Shown here: positions 1-9,445 of the stretch, in pieces
How positions within the stretch are numbered: position 1 is the stretch's first letter
Layout: every line of letters starts with the position of its first letter
NCBI GenBank assembly: GCA_032622095.1
Contig: CP136066.1
Location: 175,876,351-175,940,350 of the forward strand
Direction: 5' to 3'
From: Siphonodentalium dalli
Lineage: Eukaryota; Mollusca; Scaphopoda; Gadilida; Siphonodentaliidae
Length of the DNA stretch: 64,000 nt
Position numbers and translations under genes: made by a program
The notes under the pieces: generated by a model
Seen by the model: only the letters and a program-made list of their open reading frames with translations
The model's database searches: none
What the model was told of the DNA's origin: nothing

Positions 1-400
1 TCCCGAATTGAGCCTGTTTCAGTAGGCCTATAGATAAAGTACAATATTTTGATTGTTGCGTTCCATATGTGCATGCATACACATGGGTTGGGGAGATGTG
101 GGTGGGGGTAAAAAATACAATTTTATTGAAAAGTGTTCATACCAATGGATCGCACAGTGCAGGCGTATGATAATTAGGCGGCATGCGGAATACAGGTTCC
201 AAAGTGGGTCCGTTCAAAATGTGCAACAAGCTCCCGAATAAAGGCTCCTGAATTGAGTATGTTTCAGTTGGTGCATTGTAGTATTTAAATAATATACCGA
301 TTTTGTTTCGTTCAATATGTGCATGCGCATATGTAGACTGGGTGTGTAGAAATACAGTTTTAGTGAAATAAAGTGTTCCAACGAGCATAAAGTAACAAAC
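1..400 (+). repeat. Diverged ~245-bp direct duplication
   Basis: Positions ~2-160 and ~246-395 share the same succession of blocks: GAATTGAG...TGTTTCAGT, a GTGCATGC-containing stretch, then ATACA(A/G)TTTTA and AAGTGTTC. They are two diverged direct copies inside the putative Helitron. No coding potential is evident. Confidence 0.55.
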
Positions 401-500
401 AAAGAGAAGCATGACCATTCCATGTGTCCATGAAAGCGGACACTAGAAAATAACAAAGAACATTTATATACCCGTCATTTAGTGACGGGCAACACCCTAG
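1..500 (+). mobile_element. Helitron-like element, 3' terminal part
   Basis: The segment ends in the arrangement expected of a Helitron 3' terminus. A GC-rich hairpin at 471-489 (arms CCCGTCA/TGACGGG around a TTTAG-type loop) is followed by about ten bases, then CTAG at 497-500, then a host T at 501. Helitrons are rolling-circle DNA transposons that end in CTRR and insert between A and T. The sequence after position 500 enters a 60-bp minisatellite unit, so the element appears to have landed in that array. The 5' end lies outside the window and no helicase coding is visible, so this is probably a non-autonomous copy. The call rests on termini only. Confidence 0.5.
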
Positions 501-1050
501 TAAATAATAAAAGACAACTCGTCACAATTATGATAATGAGAATTAATGAGACCAACACAATAATTAATAAATGATTACTCGTCACAATTATGATACTGGG
601 AATCAATGAGACCTACACAATACTTAATAAGAGATAACTCATCACAATTATGATAATGAGAATCAATGAGACCTACACAGTACTTAATAAGAGATAACTC
701 ATCACAATTATGATAGTGGGAATCAATGAGACCTACACAAATCTTACTGAGAGATTACTCGTCACAATTATAATAATGAGAATCAATGAGACCTACACAA
801 TACTTAATAAGAGATAACTCAACACAATTATGATAATGAGAATCAATGAGACCTACACAATACTTAATAAGAGATAACTCAACAAAATTATGATAATGAG
901 AATCAATGAGACCTACACAATAATTAATAAAAGATAACTCGTCACAATTATGATAATGAGAATTAATGAGACCTACACAATAATTAATAAAAGATATCTC
1001 GTCACAATTATGATATTGAGAATCAATGAGACATACGCAACACTTAATAC
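501..1050 (+). repeat. 60-bp minisatellite, block A (~9 units)
   Basis: An exact 60-bp period is visible, with the motif AATCAATGAGACCTACACAA recurring at 601, 661, 721, 781, 841, 901 and onward, a few substitutions per unit and almost no indels. Because 60 is a multiple of three, the minus strand stays open (755-1099, 114 codons) and reads a ~20-residue repeat. The same unit recurs at 27487-27607 and 28797-29945. Blocks A and 28797-29945 each sit just upstream of a Mab-21-like gene. Confidence 0.9.
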
Positions 1051-1470
1051 GAGAGAAGTAGGAGAAGAACAAAATGGATACATATGCTTTTTGAAACAAT
1101 TACTGTCTGATGAAACCAGAAGTATCTAACCAGTGCAGCTAGTCACGCGATGGTATACAGTCTAATATATCACACCCCATACATGTTAATATGCAGTATG
1201 CAGTTCACATTTGAAACCACGTCTGTTTTACAGCATCTGATCGTATTGGTGCCTGAGAACGGTGAAGTTAAAGATAATTTTCATGTTAACAAAGTTTAGA
1301 AAATGGGGTTATAATTTCCAACAGGTCGATGGTTCTTCAATATATATTCACAGTAATCGATAGTACTAAATTAAAAAAATAAATTACAGACATATATTAT
1401 ATATACTGATTATCCCACCCCGATTCATAAAAGACCATCGTTAACACCCTTAAGTAATCTGATGATATGA
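1051..1470 (+). other. Upstream block of gene A, conserved at gene B
   Basis: From the end of the minisatellite to about 1470 the sequence aligns by eye with 29938-30540 upstream of gene B. Shared stretches include GTCTGTTTTACAG, GGTGCCTGAGAAC, GTGAAGTTAAA, GATGGTTCTTCAATAT, TATTATATATACTGATTATC and CCTTAAGTAATCT. Copy B carries about 200 extra bases. The block probably holds the promoter and/or first non-coding exon of both genes. No TATA box or donor site can be assigned with confidence. Confidence 0.6.
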
Positions 1471-1507
1471 AATTAGAGATGAGTAGGAAACATATATACA
1501 CTATTTA

Positions 1508-1527
1508 CAACATAGTCATCTTCATCG

Positions 1528-1559
<32 letters not shown>

Positions 1560-2212
1560 GTCATCATCATCGTCATCATCATCATTGTCAACTTAATCAA
1601 CACAATAATCGCCATCTGTATCATGCTAATCGTCATCATTATCATCATCATCCATCATCATCATCCTCATCATCATAATCATAATCACCATAATCATAAT
1701 CAACATCATCATCATCATCAGCATCACCATCGTCGTCTACGTTGTCATCACCACCATCATCATCGGCAGAACCCGCCATCGGCATTATCGTCATTGTCAT
1801 CGCCAATATCACCACTATCCTGCAGTAGTCATCGTCATCACCATCATCATCGTCTTCGTCGTGGTCGCTGCCATCATCGTCCTCAACTATCTCCATCAGG
1901 ACCATCGGCGTCATCAACACACGTCGATCGATCATCGTCATCATCATCATCATCAGCAGCAGGAGCCGAAGCATCGTCATCATCATAATCATCACCATGC
2001 ATCATCATCTTTATCATCACCACTATCATTCAATCATCATCAATGTCAACGTACTTGCCATTTCATGCATCACCATCGTCCTCATCTTAATCATCGCCAT
2101 CATCGTCATCGTCGTTATCATCATCTTTGTTATCATCATCGTTTTTGTCATCGTCATTATTATCGTCATCGAGGTCATAATCCTCGATATCATCACCGTC
2201 GTTATTAGTCGA
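1508..2212 (+). repeat. ~700-bp imperfect (CAT)n microsatellite
   Basis: Long runs of CAT/CGT triplets produce His/Ser-rich and Asp/Met-rich open frames on both strands. These are by-products of the triplet repeat, not genes. It lies between the conserved upstream block and the conserved splice acceptor of gene A. The equivalent interval at gene B is only ~95 bp, so the repeat expanded in this copy alone. Confidence 0.9.
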
Positions 2213-2251
2213 TCCTTTGCAGTCCTATGTTAACATCCAAATATCATCGTT

Positions 2252-2270
2252 ATATTCATTTTTGTTTCAG
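2252..2270 (+). promoter_or_regulatory. Predicted 3' splice acceptor in the 5'UTR of gene A
   Basis: A T-rich tract ends in TTTGTTTCAG at 2261-2270, directly followed by AAAGACGACATG. The same junction occurs before gene B at 30636/30637. This suggests a non-coding first exon, an intron that contains the (CAT)n tract, and a second exon carrying the whole reading frame. Just after the junction an upstream ATG (2280) opens a 19-codon uORF that ends at 2336, before the main start. Confidence 0.5.
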
Positions 2271-2416
2271 AAAGACGACATGTTATTTATTTCCCACTCA
2301 CGTGATCTGAAAACAGTATTGGATGTCCGACATTGACAGGTGTACTAATACTGACACCATCGTCTTAAAATTGACACACCAAGGGGTCGTCAGAGTAAAG
2401 TATCCATTTACCAATT

Positions 2417-4405
2417 ATGGCGTCCTCGTCACGAAGTCTGTGCAGTGAGGACTCACATGAGCTATCTCTACGTTATAAACGGATTCTGCTGCAACATCAT
2501 ATCAGTAGACGTGCGGCACGTCGGTCGACTGATCGTTATAAAACGACATTAGTAGGGAGCGCCGCGAGCGGAATTGACACTACAAGAAGTGATGTAGATA
2601 TTCTGTTCGAACCTCGAAACATAATAATAGATGAATCCAGTTTGAGATACCGACATGACCTCCCGTGTTATGTCCGGATATCTACTGAGGGATTAGCTGG
2701 TCTCGTACCAAACGTCATCTTGGGTGACGGGAAATACGTGCTGGCTGATCCCATCAGAGACATGTGTGAAGAGATCTTTGGACAAACTAACGATGCTGAT
2801 GGATTATCAAAGGTTGGTAAGGTATTCAATGTGCTACACATCACCAGCGACGCTGTTCCACAACTACGAATCAGTGGTATTCCACAGACAGCACGCTTAT
2901 TTTCCACACGCGACCGGTCATGGCCATCAGACGATATTATATCGATAATTAGTACCGGGGAATTCCACCTTGCGGCACGACCTGCTCCATCAGACCCGGA
3001 CAGCGAGCACGATTTCTGTCTGTCGTTCGCTAAGGCAGAAGTCGTGCTGTTGAGAACAATGTCAGTTAACCAGAAACTCAGTATAAAGCTTTTGAAGATA
3101 ATCGGACGCGTCGTCGATTTTGGCCGGGGAGTGTTGACGTCCTACCATCTGAAGACGTCAGCTCTCTGGCATTTCGAGCAGACGGACGCTCCATTCTGGG
3201 AAAATGACATATCAGTAGTGGCTATATTAAAGAGACTTGATCAGTATTTAAAAGAAAGATTCCTGCCTCATTATTTTGTTCCTGAAATGAACTTGTTGAC
3301 TGGTGTCTCGGAATCTGATCTGATATACCTCCGCAGGCGTCTGTGGTCTCTTCTCGGGTTGTTTATCGTCACTGATGATATCGCGGGAATGACATCAGAC
3401 ACAAGGATGTGGCTCGCTTGTTTTGTCAGTAACTGTTGTCATCTCTTTGAAACCAACCAGAACAATACGCAGACGGGTCATATGTCTAATATCGGGAACA
3501 TACTCGAGGCAGCAGAGGTCATGTATGGAATCGGGATTGTATCCCATAATTTCATGAAACATCGAATATCCGCATCTGTAGTGACGAGGATCCCAACCTG
3601 TGCAGTCAGACGCCACTATGTCGACGAAGTTAAATCATTGCTTCTGCCATTTAATAAGACGGTTGATCTTTGGATTCGTTCTAGACAATTTGACTATTTT
3701 GGATTTGACCAATTTGTTGACGCTTTGTCTGACATCATGACTTCGACTGCGGAACCTTTAGAAGAGTTCTTCGTGATCAGATCGGCAGGTAAAAATAAAG
3801 GGGGCCGTCGTGCTGTACAAATATTGCGAAAACCAGAAATTATAATGAATAAATGGTTAGATTTCATCGATGATATCATTACCAAGTTTCAACGATACGG
3901 GAACATTGTTGCCGACCAAGTTTTACGTGGTATGTCACATAACTCACGTGGTGACAGCCGAGTAAGCAGCAATCTGTGCGAGGAAAACATCTACAAAGTT
4001 CTTAATAAAATTACCAAAGAGTTGCTAACGTTTGCAGTCGGGCATATTGAAACTTTCAGCTATCCTCTCGATAATAATGACAACTATTCATTCAGGCCGG
4101 TGCTAGTCAGCGACTGTCGGGCAAACAATTTCATAATACATGATGTTATCGATAGACTTTTCCTTAACGTCGAGTACGCTCTCGTTACGAGCGGTCGGAT
4201 CAAGGCATCTGGTGGATCAGGTGATCAGAAGGGAAGAATAATGCGAACGATGAATCCTGAGAGTCCAGAATATCGATGTTACTCGGCGCTCATATGTTTG
4301 TGCAAGGTGATTAATCAATTCGACGTGTTGTGTTCAGTGTCAGTTGAGCAACAAACTTGGATGGAATTCATTGCCGCCACATTCCGCCGAGAGCATTGTT
4401 CGTAA
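2417..4405 (+). CDS. Mab-21/cGAS-like nucleotidyltransferase-fold protein, gene A
   Basis: A 662-aa single-exon frame. The N-terminal half is a Mab-21 nucleotidyltransferase domain: a Gly-Ser motif at residues 47-48 (LVGSAASG), acidic residues D59 and D61 in SDVDIL, and D145 in DAVPQLRI, which fit the three metal-binding acidic positions of active cGAS-like receptors. The Mab-21 C-terminal helical lobe follows, with LSFAKAEVVLLR (~202-213), SYHLKTSALW (242-251) and LPHYFVPEMNLL. Family members bind double-stranded nucleic acid and make cyclic dinucleotides for STING, while others are inactive relatives; here the activity is inferred only. Residues ~330-662 match no domain I recognise. ATG GCG at 2417 is the first in-frame start, and the same start is kept in gene B. 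No signal peptide or membrane segment is seen, so it is probably cytosolic. The TAA at 4403-4405 aligns with a TCA codon in gene B. It could also be a non-enzymatic Mab-21 protein. Confidence 0.85.
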   Translation: MASSSRSLCSEDSHELSLRYKRILLQHHISRRAARRSTDRYKTTLVGSAASGIDTTRSDVDILFEPRNIIIDESSLRYRHDLPCYVRISTEGLAGLVPNVILGDGKYVLADPIRDMCEEIFGQTNDADGLSKVGKVFNVLHITSDAVPQLRISGIPQTARLFSTRDRSWPSDDIISIISTGEFHLAARPAPSDPDSEHDFCLSFAKAEVVLLRTMSVNQKLSIKLLKIIGRVVDFGRGVLTSYHLKTSALWHFEQTDAPFWENDISVVAILKRLDQYLKERFLPHYFVPEMNLLTGVSESDLIYLRRRLWSLLGLFIVTDDIAGMTSDTRMWLACFVSNCCHLFETNQNNTQTGHMSNIGNILEAAEVMYGIGIVSHNFMKHRISASVVTRIPTCAVRRHYVDEVKSLLLPFNKTVDLWIRSRQFDYFGFDQFVDALSDIMTSTAEPLEEFFVIRSAGKNKGGRRAVQILRKPEIIMNKWLDFIDDIITKFQRYGNIVADQVLRGMSHNSRGDSRVSSNLCEENIYKVLNKITKELLTFAVGHIETFSYPLDNNDNYSFRPVLVSDCRANNFIIHDVIDRLFLNVEYALVTSGRIKASGGSGDQKGRIMRTMNPESPEYRCYSALICLCKVINQFDVLCSVSVEQQTWMEFIAATFRREHCS

Positions 4406-4440
4406 AATGCTACGTCATTGAAGCTGAATGGGAAGCATGA

Positions 4441-4575
4441 TCACACATAAACTCGTGGAAGGTACCATGCATGTGTATACGATTCACACATAAACTCGAG
4501 GAAAGTACCATGCATGTGTATACGATTCACACATAAACTCGATGAAGGTACCATGCATGTGTATACGATTCACAG
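4441..4575 (+). repeat. 43-bp tandem repeat, 3 copies
   Basis: The unit beginning TCACACATAAACTCG and containing GGTACCATGCATGTG recurs at 4441, 4484 and 4527 in the 3' flank of gene A. A single copy lies at ~33222-33270 behind the gene-B pseudogene remnant. Confidence 0.85.
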
Positions 4576-4611
4576 ACAACCTGAATGGACAGAATCGCGA
4601 ACATCGTTAAA

Positions 4612-4945
4612 ATGAATTACTAGAATACAAATTGCTTACTCATATTATCATCCAATCACCTGACAGGGTTCTTTTATATGTTGGTTCGATATACCCTGTA
4701 AATATAAAAGGGGTATATTCCACCATATTTATATATATAGTTCAGTCTAACCTCCATCGAGTAACCATATAATTACTAGAATACAAAGCATATTTTATTT
4801 CACCACAAATGTCTTGCTCATAGTATCATCCAATCACCTGACAGTGTGTTTTTAATGTTGGTTCGATATACCCTGTAAATATAAAAGGGGCATATTCCGC
4901 CATAGTTAGTTGCTTTTAACCTCCAGCGAGTAACCATAGTTACCA
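4612..4945 (+). repeat. ~160-bp direct duplication in the 3' flank of gene A
   Basis: Two units (about 4612-4768 and 4770-4945) share GAATTACTAGAATACAAA, ATCCAATCACCTGACAG, TTGGTTCGATATACCCTG and the CGAGTAACCAT ending. The paralogous flank at 33310-33490 has one copy, so this duplication is specific to the gene A flank. Confidence 0.8.
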
Positions 4946-5224
4946 CACACACTGCATCGAGGTGGATAACAATATCCAGCAACATGCATCATATATGGAT
5001 GGAACATAATCTCCAACGCCCGCAAGCATAAAACCGTTCGTAAGGTTTACTTCTTAGAACATAGATATGAATCGCGATAACTAATAAACGAAGTGAGTAA
5101 ACACAGACTCGATGTGTCGAGGTGAATATCACTATTCAGCGACACATATCAAAGATGGATGGAACTCAGGGTTTCCAAGTTGCGACAACCGCGATCATAA
5201 ACGCCGTTCGTGAACGTTATACGT
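4946..5224 (+). repeat. Diverged duplication following gene A flank
   Basis: Two related stretches (about 4950-5050 and 5108-5215) share ATCGAGGTG...AATATC, ATGGATGGAAC and CGTTCGT motifs. GAGGTGGATAACAATATCC also occurs at 33510-33530, and the ATGAATCGYGATAACTAATA block recurs near 42978. These are dispersed non-coding repeats. An AATAAA lies near 5081, but nothing links it to gene A. Confidence 0.5.
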
Positions 5225-5565
5225 CAATAGGGAGGTTTAGATTGAAAAAAAAAATTCAAAATTCGCACGTAAGACATAACATACTATAATTCGAGAGAGC
5301 CCAGTCAGCTATATATTATTTTTAAACGAACATAAAGCGGTTTCGTTCCCTATCAATGAGACACGCAACGTGTCGTACTATAGTCAGCAGTAAATAGGGC
5401 CGCTACTCGCGTCTATCAATTCACACTCGATCGGTGCTATGCGGAGTTTATCAGCAGACTATAGTTGGTCTATCACTGACCACGATCTCCCGCCGTGAGG
5501 AACAGTATAATCTGATATTGCTTGACGGGTAAAGTTTGAAGTTTTCAATCTAAACCTCCATATTG
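5225..5565. mobile_element. 341-bp inverted-repeat (MITE-like) element
   Basis: The left end at 5225-5246 (CAATAGGGAGGTTTAGATTG) is the inverse of the right end at 5543-5565 (CAATCTAAACCTCCATATTG) with one mismatch. The interior is non-coding and includes the imperfect dyad CACGCAACGTGTCG. The termini suggest a non-autonomous DNA transposon; no superfamily is assigned. Confidence 0.6.
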
Positions 5566-5893
5566 AAGCCTACCATTGACTAGGACCTGATAACCACACA
5601 ATTACGTACAAACTAATCACACCAAACATAATCATATCACCTTACTGCGAGTGGCAAAACTATTTTAAACCACACTATTTTCTAACAAACGGACTCGTAG
5701 TCTTCAATTCTGCGAAAAATGTTTTTGGACCGTACGAAAATGTACGACTTGTATAAGCCATTCTTAGTCTATCAGTGTTATTTTATTGTGAAATAATTCA
5801 AACTTCACACGTACGACATAACAGACTATAATACCATGATGAATAGTATAATCTGATATTACTTGAAGTTTTCAATCTAAACCTCCATATTGA
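5566..5893. repeat. Deletion derivative of the preceding inverted-repeat element
   Basis: Positions ~5790-5893 repeat the inner part and right end of the 5225-5565 element (ACGACATAACA, AGTATAATCTGATATT, then the same terminal motif) without a left terminus. The flanking bases ACCTGAT also recur, so this looks like a direct duplication with internal loss. Confidence 0.5.
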
Positions 5894-6036
5894 AGCTGGT
5901 GTGGGACCTGATCACACACACACGAAGCAGTATGTCTATAGTATATACATTGTATATATATTTGATTAGATCATTGCTTGTCATGAATCTCTACTCTGAT
6001 TACATCCGTATATATCATAATCCACCAGCTCAAATC

Positions 6037-6177
6037 ATAGGAACGTGTTCATGTTCTGACAGGGAAGTTTATAACATTAAATTATAGGAACGTGTTCATG
6101 TTCTGACAGGGAAGGTTATAACATTAAATTATAGGAACGTGTTCATGTTCTGACAGGGAAGGTTATAACATTGACTA
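6037..6177 (+). repeat. 47-bp tandem repeat, 3 copies
   Basis: ATAGGAACGTGTTCATGTTC starts at 6037, 6084 and 6131. Copies are nearly identical, differing by one base in GGGAAG(T/G)TTATAAC, which indicates recent amplification. Confidence 0.95.
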
Positions 6178-7609
6178 AACATTTCAGCTATATTATATCT
6201 CCAAAAGTTGCAAAACATGCAATCTGGAGTTGGTACCATGGCCCCTTATTATGAAATAGATTATTAAGGAACATGTATACTGACAAATTAATATATTCCC
6301 TGTTTTGTGTGTTGAATGCTATAAATGTCCCCGTCAGGACGTCAACATGTTCCCATATTTTAAACGGATGGAAGATACCCTCTACGTGCGTAGCCAGAGC
6401 AGAAATTCACGACATGATCTAATACTTGTCGACCCATTCATATATTCTATAAGAGAGAGAAATATATTCAGCACATGCTTTGGAAACAGACAATCGTATA
6501 TTTTACAACCATATATAGGCTTGAAATACAAAGGCATCTCAACATAATTATTTTTTATTATATTATTATTATCATTTTTATGTTCCTGTCTAAAAAAAAC
6601 CTGAACTATAAATGCAATTGTAAAATAACCACCAAATTATTGTCAACATTTTGGGACCACTATTATCACAGGGACACATAAGATCCAACAGAAACGCCGT
6701 ATCACGCATCGCAAAAGATAGCGACGTTGGAAAAGCTTGCGGGACAAATACGCCTTATCAAAATGGCGGCGCTTCCGGTCGAGATGGGCGATTCACTTAT
6801 TGTATGGCTATCGCGGAAGGATGGAATCCATGGCTTCGGACATACCATCGTAGATACACGTGTGAGGTGAGTTGCATACACTCCCTTGTAGGTTGCAGCG
6901 TCCACTGTTCGGGAAGTTGTGGGTTCAAGGCCAAATTATAGTGATGAACGATACATCTCTTTTTGATAATACAAGACAACACCATTAGCATCTCAGTTGA
7001 AGCATGGAGTTAATATGATAAACATGAAGTTTTGTGTCAGTTTTGACATGATGAGAATCCATAGCATCAGGGTCAAACTGTGGTGTCAAATTCTGAAGTG
7101 GTGTTGACAAATATGATACACCTTAGATGCACATTTCAATGCACACGGATTGGTTCAAGTGATGTCACCTGATATATATATACGTATAAATTGTATTCGC
7201 GAGGCAAGGAAAATACACGCATTCTGGTTGGATATCAGCGTCCATTTGAAATGGACAACGTTTTATATTTATTTTCAGTTGTGAGCCGAAAAACAAAATC
7301 CAACCCTATCTCAGTAAAATGTGTTTGCTTCTCGCAAGTGCATGTATAACAACTCAGAAATACCTCAATTGACATCAGAAGTGTATCTATGGGGGAGTAT
7401 GTCCACCACCGCGACATACACACCATTGGCATGTATTTGGCATCTGATGCACATCGTGCTGGTAAATGAATAACAAGCGACGATTGTCGCCCCCCTCAAA
7501 AACCGGTTTAATTGAAATTTAAAAAAAATATATATAATTTAACATTCTGTTTACCACGATGGCAGAGATATAAAACAATTTCCAATATGCGTTAGCAATA
7601 CATTAGTCG
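6178..7609. other. Gene-free stretch, nothing recognised
   Basis: Only short unrelated open frames occur here (under 100 codons, none with recognisable motifs). A GTGGGTTCAAGGCC stretch near 6917 resembles a tRNA-type B box but has no convincing A box upstream. No repeat family could be assigned. Confidence 0.4.
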
Positions 7610-7685
7610 ATAGAATGTTAATACATTGGTCGATATACTGTTTTTCAATCCATTGGTCGATAGAATATTTTTCCAAGCAATTGCG

Positions 7686-8219
7686 TCACGAAAACAACCC
7701 ACTTCTCGAATTGATAAGAAATGTTGATATCTTTTCGATATTAAAGTTAACTTTATGTAAATGTGGTGCGCATTGGATGTCGACGTCTTTCTGGAGAAAT
7801 AATTTGTTTGTCGGATTCCGTAAAAATTGGGAAAACATATCTTTTCGTCCCTTTACAGTCGAAAATATCGAAGTTGTCCAACAGTGTGTTATAATGTTAT
7901 TCGGAAATGTATGCCCGTAGCTCTCAAATAACGATCTCACTCGCAATCTTCTGTTAGAGAATACATGTTTCAATTTTATAAATGTGTGGTCACAATAAAA
8001 TCTTTGTTTTAAAGATTTACAACTTTGTTTCCTTCCGCTCGATGTAGTTATCGAAAAATGCTTTAAATTATTGTGGTAGTTTATGAAGTCTTCTCCTATT
8101 AATTGATTATTAAAGTATATGTTGATTTTACTGGATATGTTGTTGTTGTGTCGGTTGTAATAGGTGTCGTTGGCGACCATTTGATTTCTTGCTGTTAGGT
8201 CGCGTTCACAAGCTCGCAC
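7686..8219 (-). CDS. Unrecognised 177-codon reading frame, doubtful
   Basis: An open minus-strand frame starts at an ATG at 8219. The product is basic and rich in Asn, Ser, Phe and Tyr, and I recognise no domain. The plus strand is also open for 101 codons over 7615-7920. No splice signals, paralogue or matching neighbour supports either strand. Just to the left (7600-7680) a ~30-bp motif with CATTGGTCGATAGAAT is repeated about three times. It may be chance or a fragment of an unknown mobile element. Confidence 0.15.
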   Translation of the reverse strand: MRACERDLTARNQMVANDTYYNRHNNNISSKINIYFNNQLIGEDFINYHNNLKHFSITTSSGRKQSCKSLKQRFYCDHTFIKLKHVFSNRRLRVRSLFESYGHTFPNNIITHCWTTSIFSTVKGRKDMFSQFLRNPTNKLFLQKDVDIQCAPHLHKVNFNIEKISTFLINSRSGLFS

Positions 8220-8277
8220 ATTTGCCTGTCATTTTAGCAGGAATTTCGATACAGAAATCTGGAATGTGCCAGAAAAC

Positions 8278-8410
8278 GAACGCAAACATGCTAAATGCAT
8301 CGGTACCACGTGATATCGATACCACGTGACAGTGTACCACATATAACTATGTGAGAAGTCAAAACGAACGCAAACATGCTTGTAAATGCATCGGTACCAT
8401 AGCTAACTGT
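8278..8410 (+). repeat. ~86-bp direct duplication
   Basis: CGAACGCAAACATGCT...AAATGCATCGGTACCA occurs at 8278 and again at 8364. The interval between contains two CACGTG (E-box type) hexamers in CCACGTGATATCGATACCACGTG. No gene is attached. Confidence 0.7.
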
Positions 8411-9030
8411 ATCAGAAGTAAAAACTTTGTAATTCCACGATGCTACCGACATTTGCCTATAAATAGCATTATTTTTTTTCTTCACAAGAATAAACCATAA
8501 AGGTAGTTGCATCATTACATGTGGAAGTACAGGAATTTTACTTATCTTTGCGTTAGCTTTGATAAGGTAGTTTTCTATGACGATATGCCTGAAAAAGATA
8601 TCACACAAATGTGCCAGTGTGTGCACGCAGCCTTAGGAGCCTCTGTTCATCGGAGTCGAGATCTCTAGACGAACTTAAGACTTAGGACGTGTAATCGGCG
8701 TAACTGTTGTTATATTTACATTCAATAACGAATTCTACACATCTTAGTTTCAGTGTGCTGTTCAACAATAGACACCTTTCGCACAATGAACACGTGACTG
8801 ATAACGATTACAGATGGCTAATAATAGTAGTAAATTTGTTGGACGGTCAAATTATTTTCTCTCGCAGAATTGACTATATACTAGTCCGTTTGTGAGAAAA
8901 TCGTTGCGTTCAAATTTCTTGCCACGCACCGTAAGTTGATATGATAATGTTTGCCGTGATTATTTTGTACTTTATTATGTTGTTATCGGGTCATAGTCAG
9001 TGGTAAGATCGATGTGTTATTAAAGCCAAA
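8411..9030. other. Gene-free stretch, nothing recognised
   Basis: No motif, repeat family or credible coding frame is seen. The longest minus-strand frame (8291-8626, 111 codons) has no recognisable features. Confidence 0.35.
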
Positions 9031-9445
9031 TGGCGATTTGCGCTCCTAGGTGCACATGGTATTATTCACTTTTGAATTGTTCCCAGTATGGAAATAGGTC
9101 GATACATATCTGAACTACTTTTCTTCGAGCATTCTGTAACCCAAAAAATACGCATTGCAGTTATGAAAAATACAACTATGAACACGGTGTTTGGGTCCCA
9201 AACAAAAAACAGCCAATTGCATGACATGGAACGGAACAGAGCGTTTTGTGTTAGTCTATTCCTGATATAGTAGAACTAAAGAGCGGTTGTCTGATTTCTG
9301 GATAAATTTTTAAAACAGCATTGAAAATGGTATGTGAGCATATGAAGCCGGTATATCAATATTTGGTGCATTTATCTACATCTTGTATCCGCCCCTTCAA
9401 ATTACGTAGACACGATTTGGCGGTTCGAATGAGCCATGTCCGTTT
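9031..9445 (+). repeat. Dispersed ~420-bp repeat, copy 1
   Basis: This stretch matches the reverse complement of 48284-48719 block by block: TTTGCGCTCC, TTTTGAATT, GAAATAGGTCGATA, ATATCTGAACTAC, GTAACCCAAAAA, ATGAAGCCGGTATATCAATA, and GGTTCGAATGAGCCATGTCC at the far end. A 60-codon open frame (9088-9270) is not intact in the other copy. It is likely a non-coding or decayed fragment of a larger mobile element. Confidence 0.75.

Noticed and set aside
755-1099. 114-codon minus-strand frame in minisatellite block A as a gene
   Set aside because: Kept as a repeat: it translates the 60-bp unit and most unit differences change residues. The possibility is recorded as a finding for block C.
1467-2233. 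Long His/Ser-rich and Asp/Met-rich open frames on both strands
   Set aside because: They are direct translations of the (CAT)n/(CGT)n microsatellite and are open on both strands; no start context, homology or paralogue at gene B.
6830-6950. tRNA-derived SINE or tRNA gene near GTGGGTTCAAGGCC
   Set aside because: The B-box-like stretch has no acceptable A box at the right distance, no cloverleaf could be drawn, and no second copy was seen.
9405-9440. tRNA-like B box GGTTCGAATGAGCC
   Set aside because: It is part of the dispersed repeat also present at 48284-48719, with no A box or cloverleaf.
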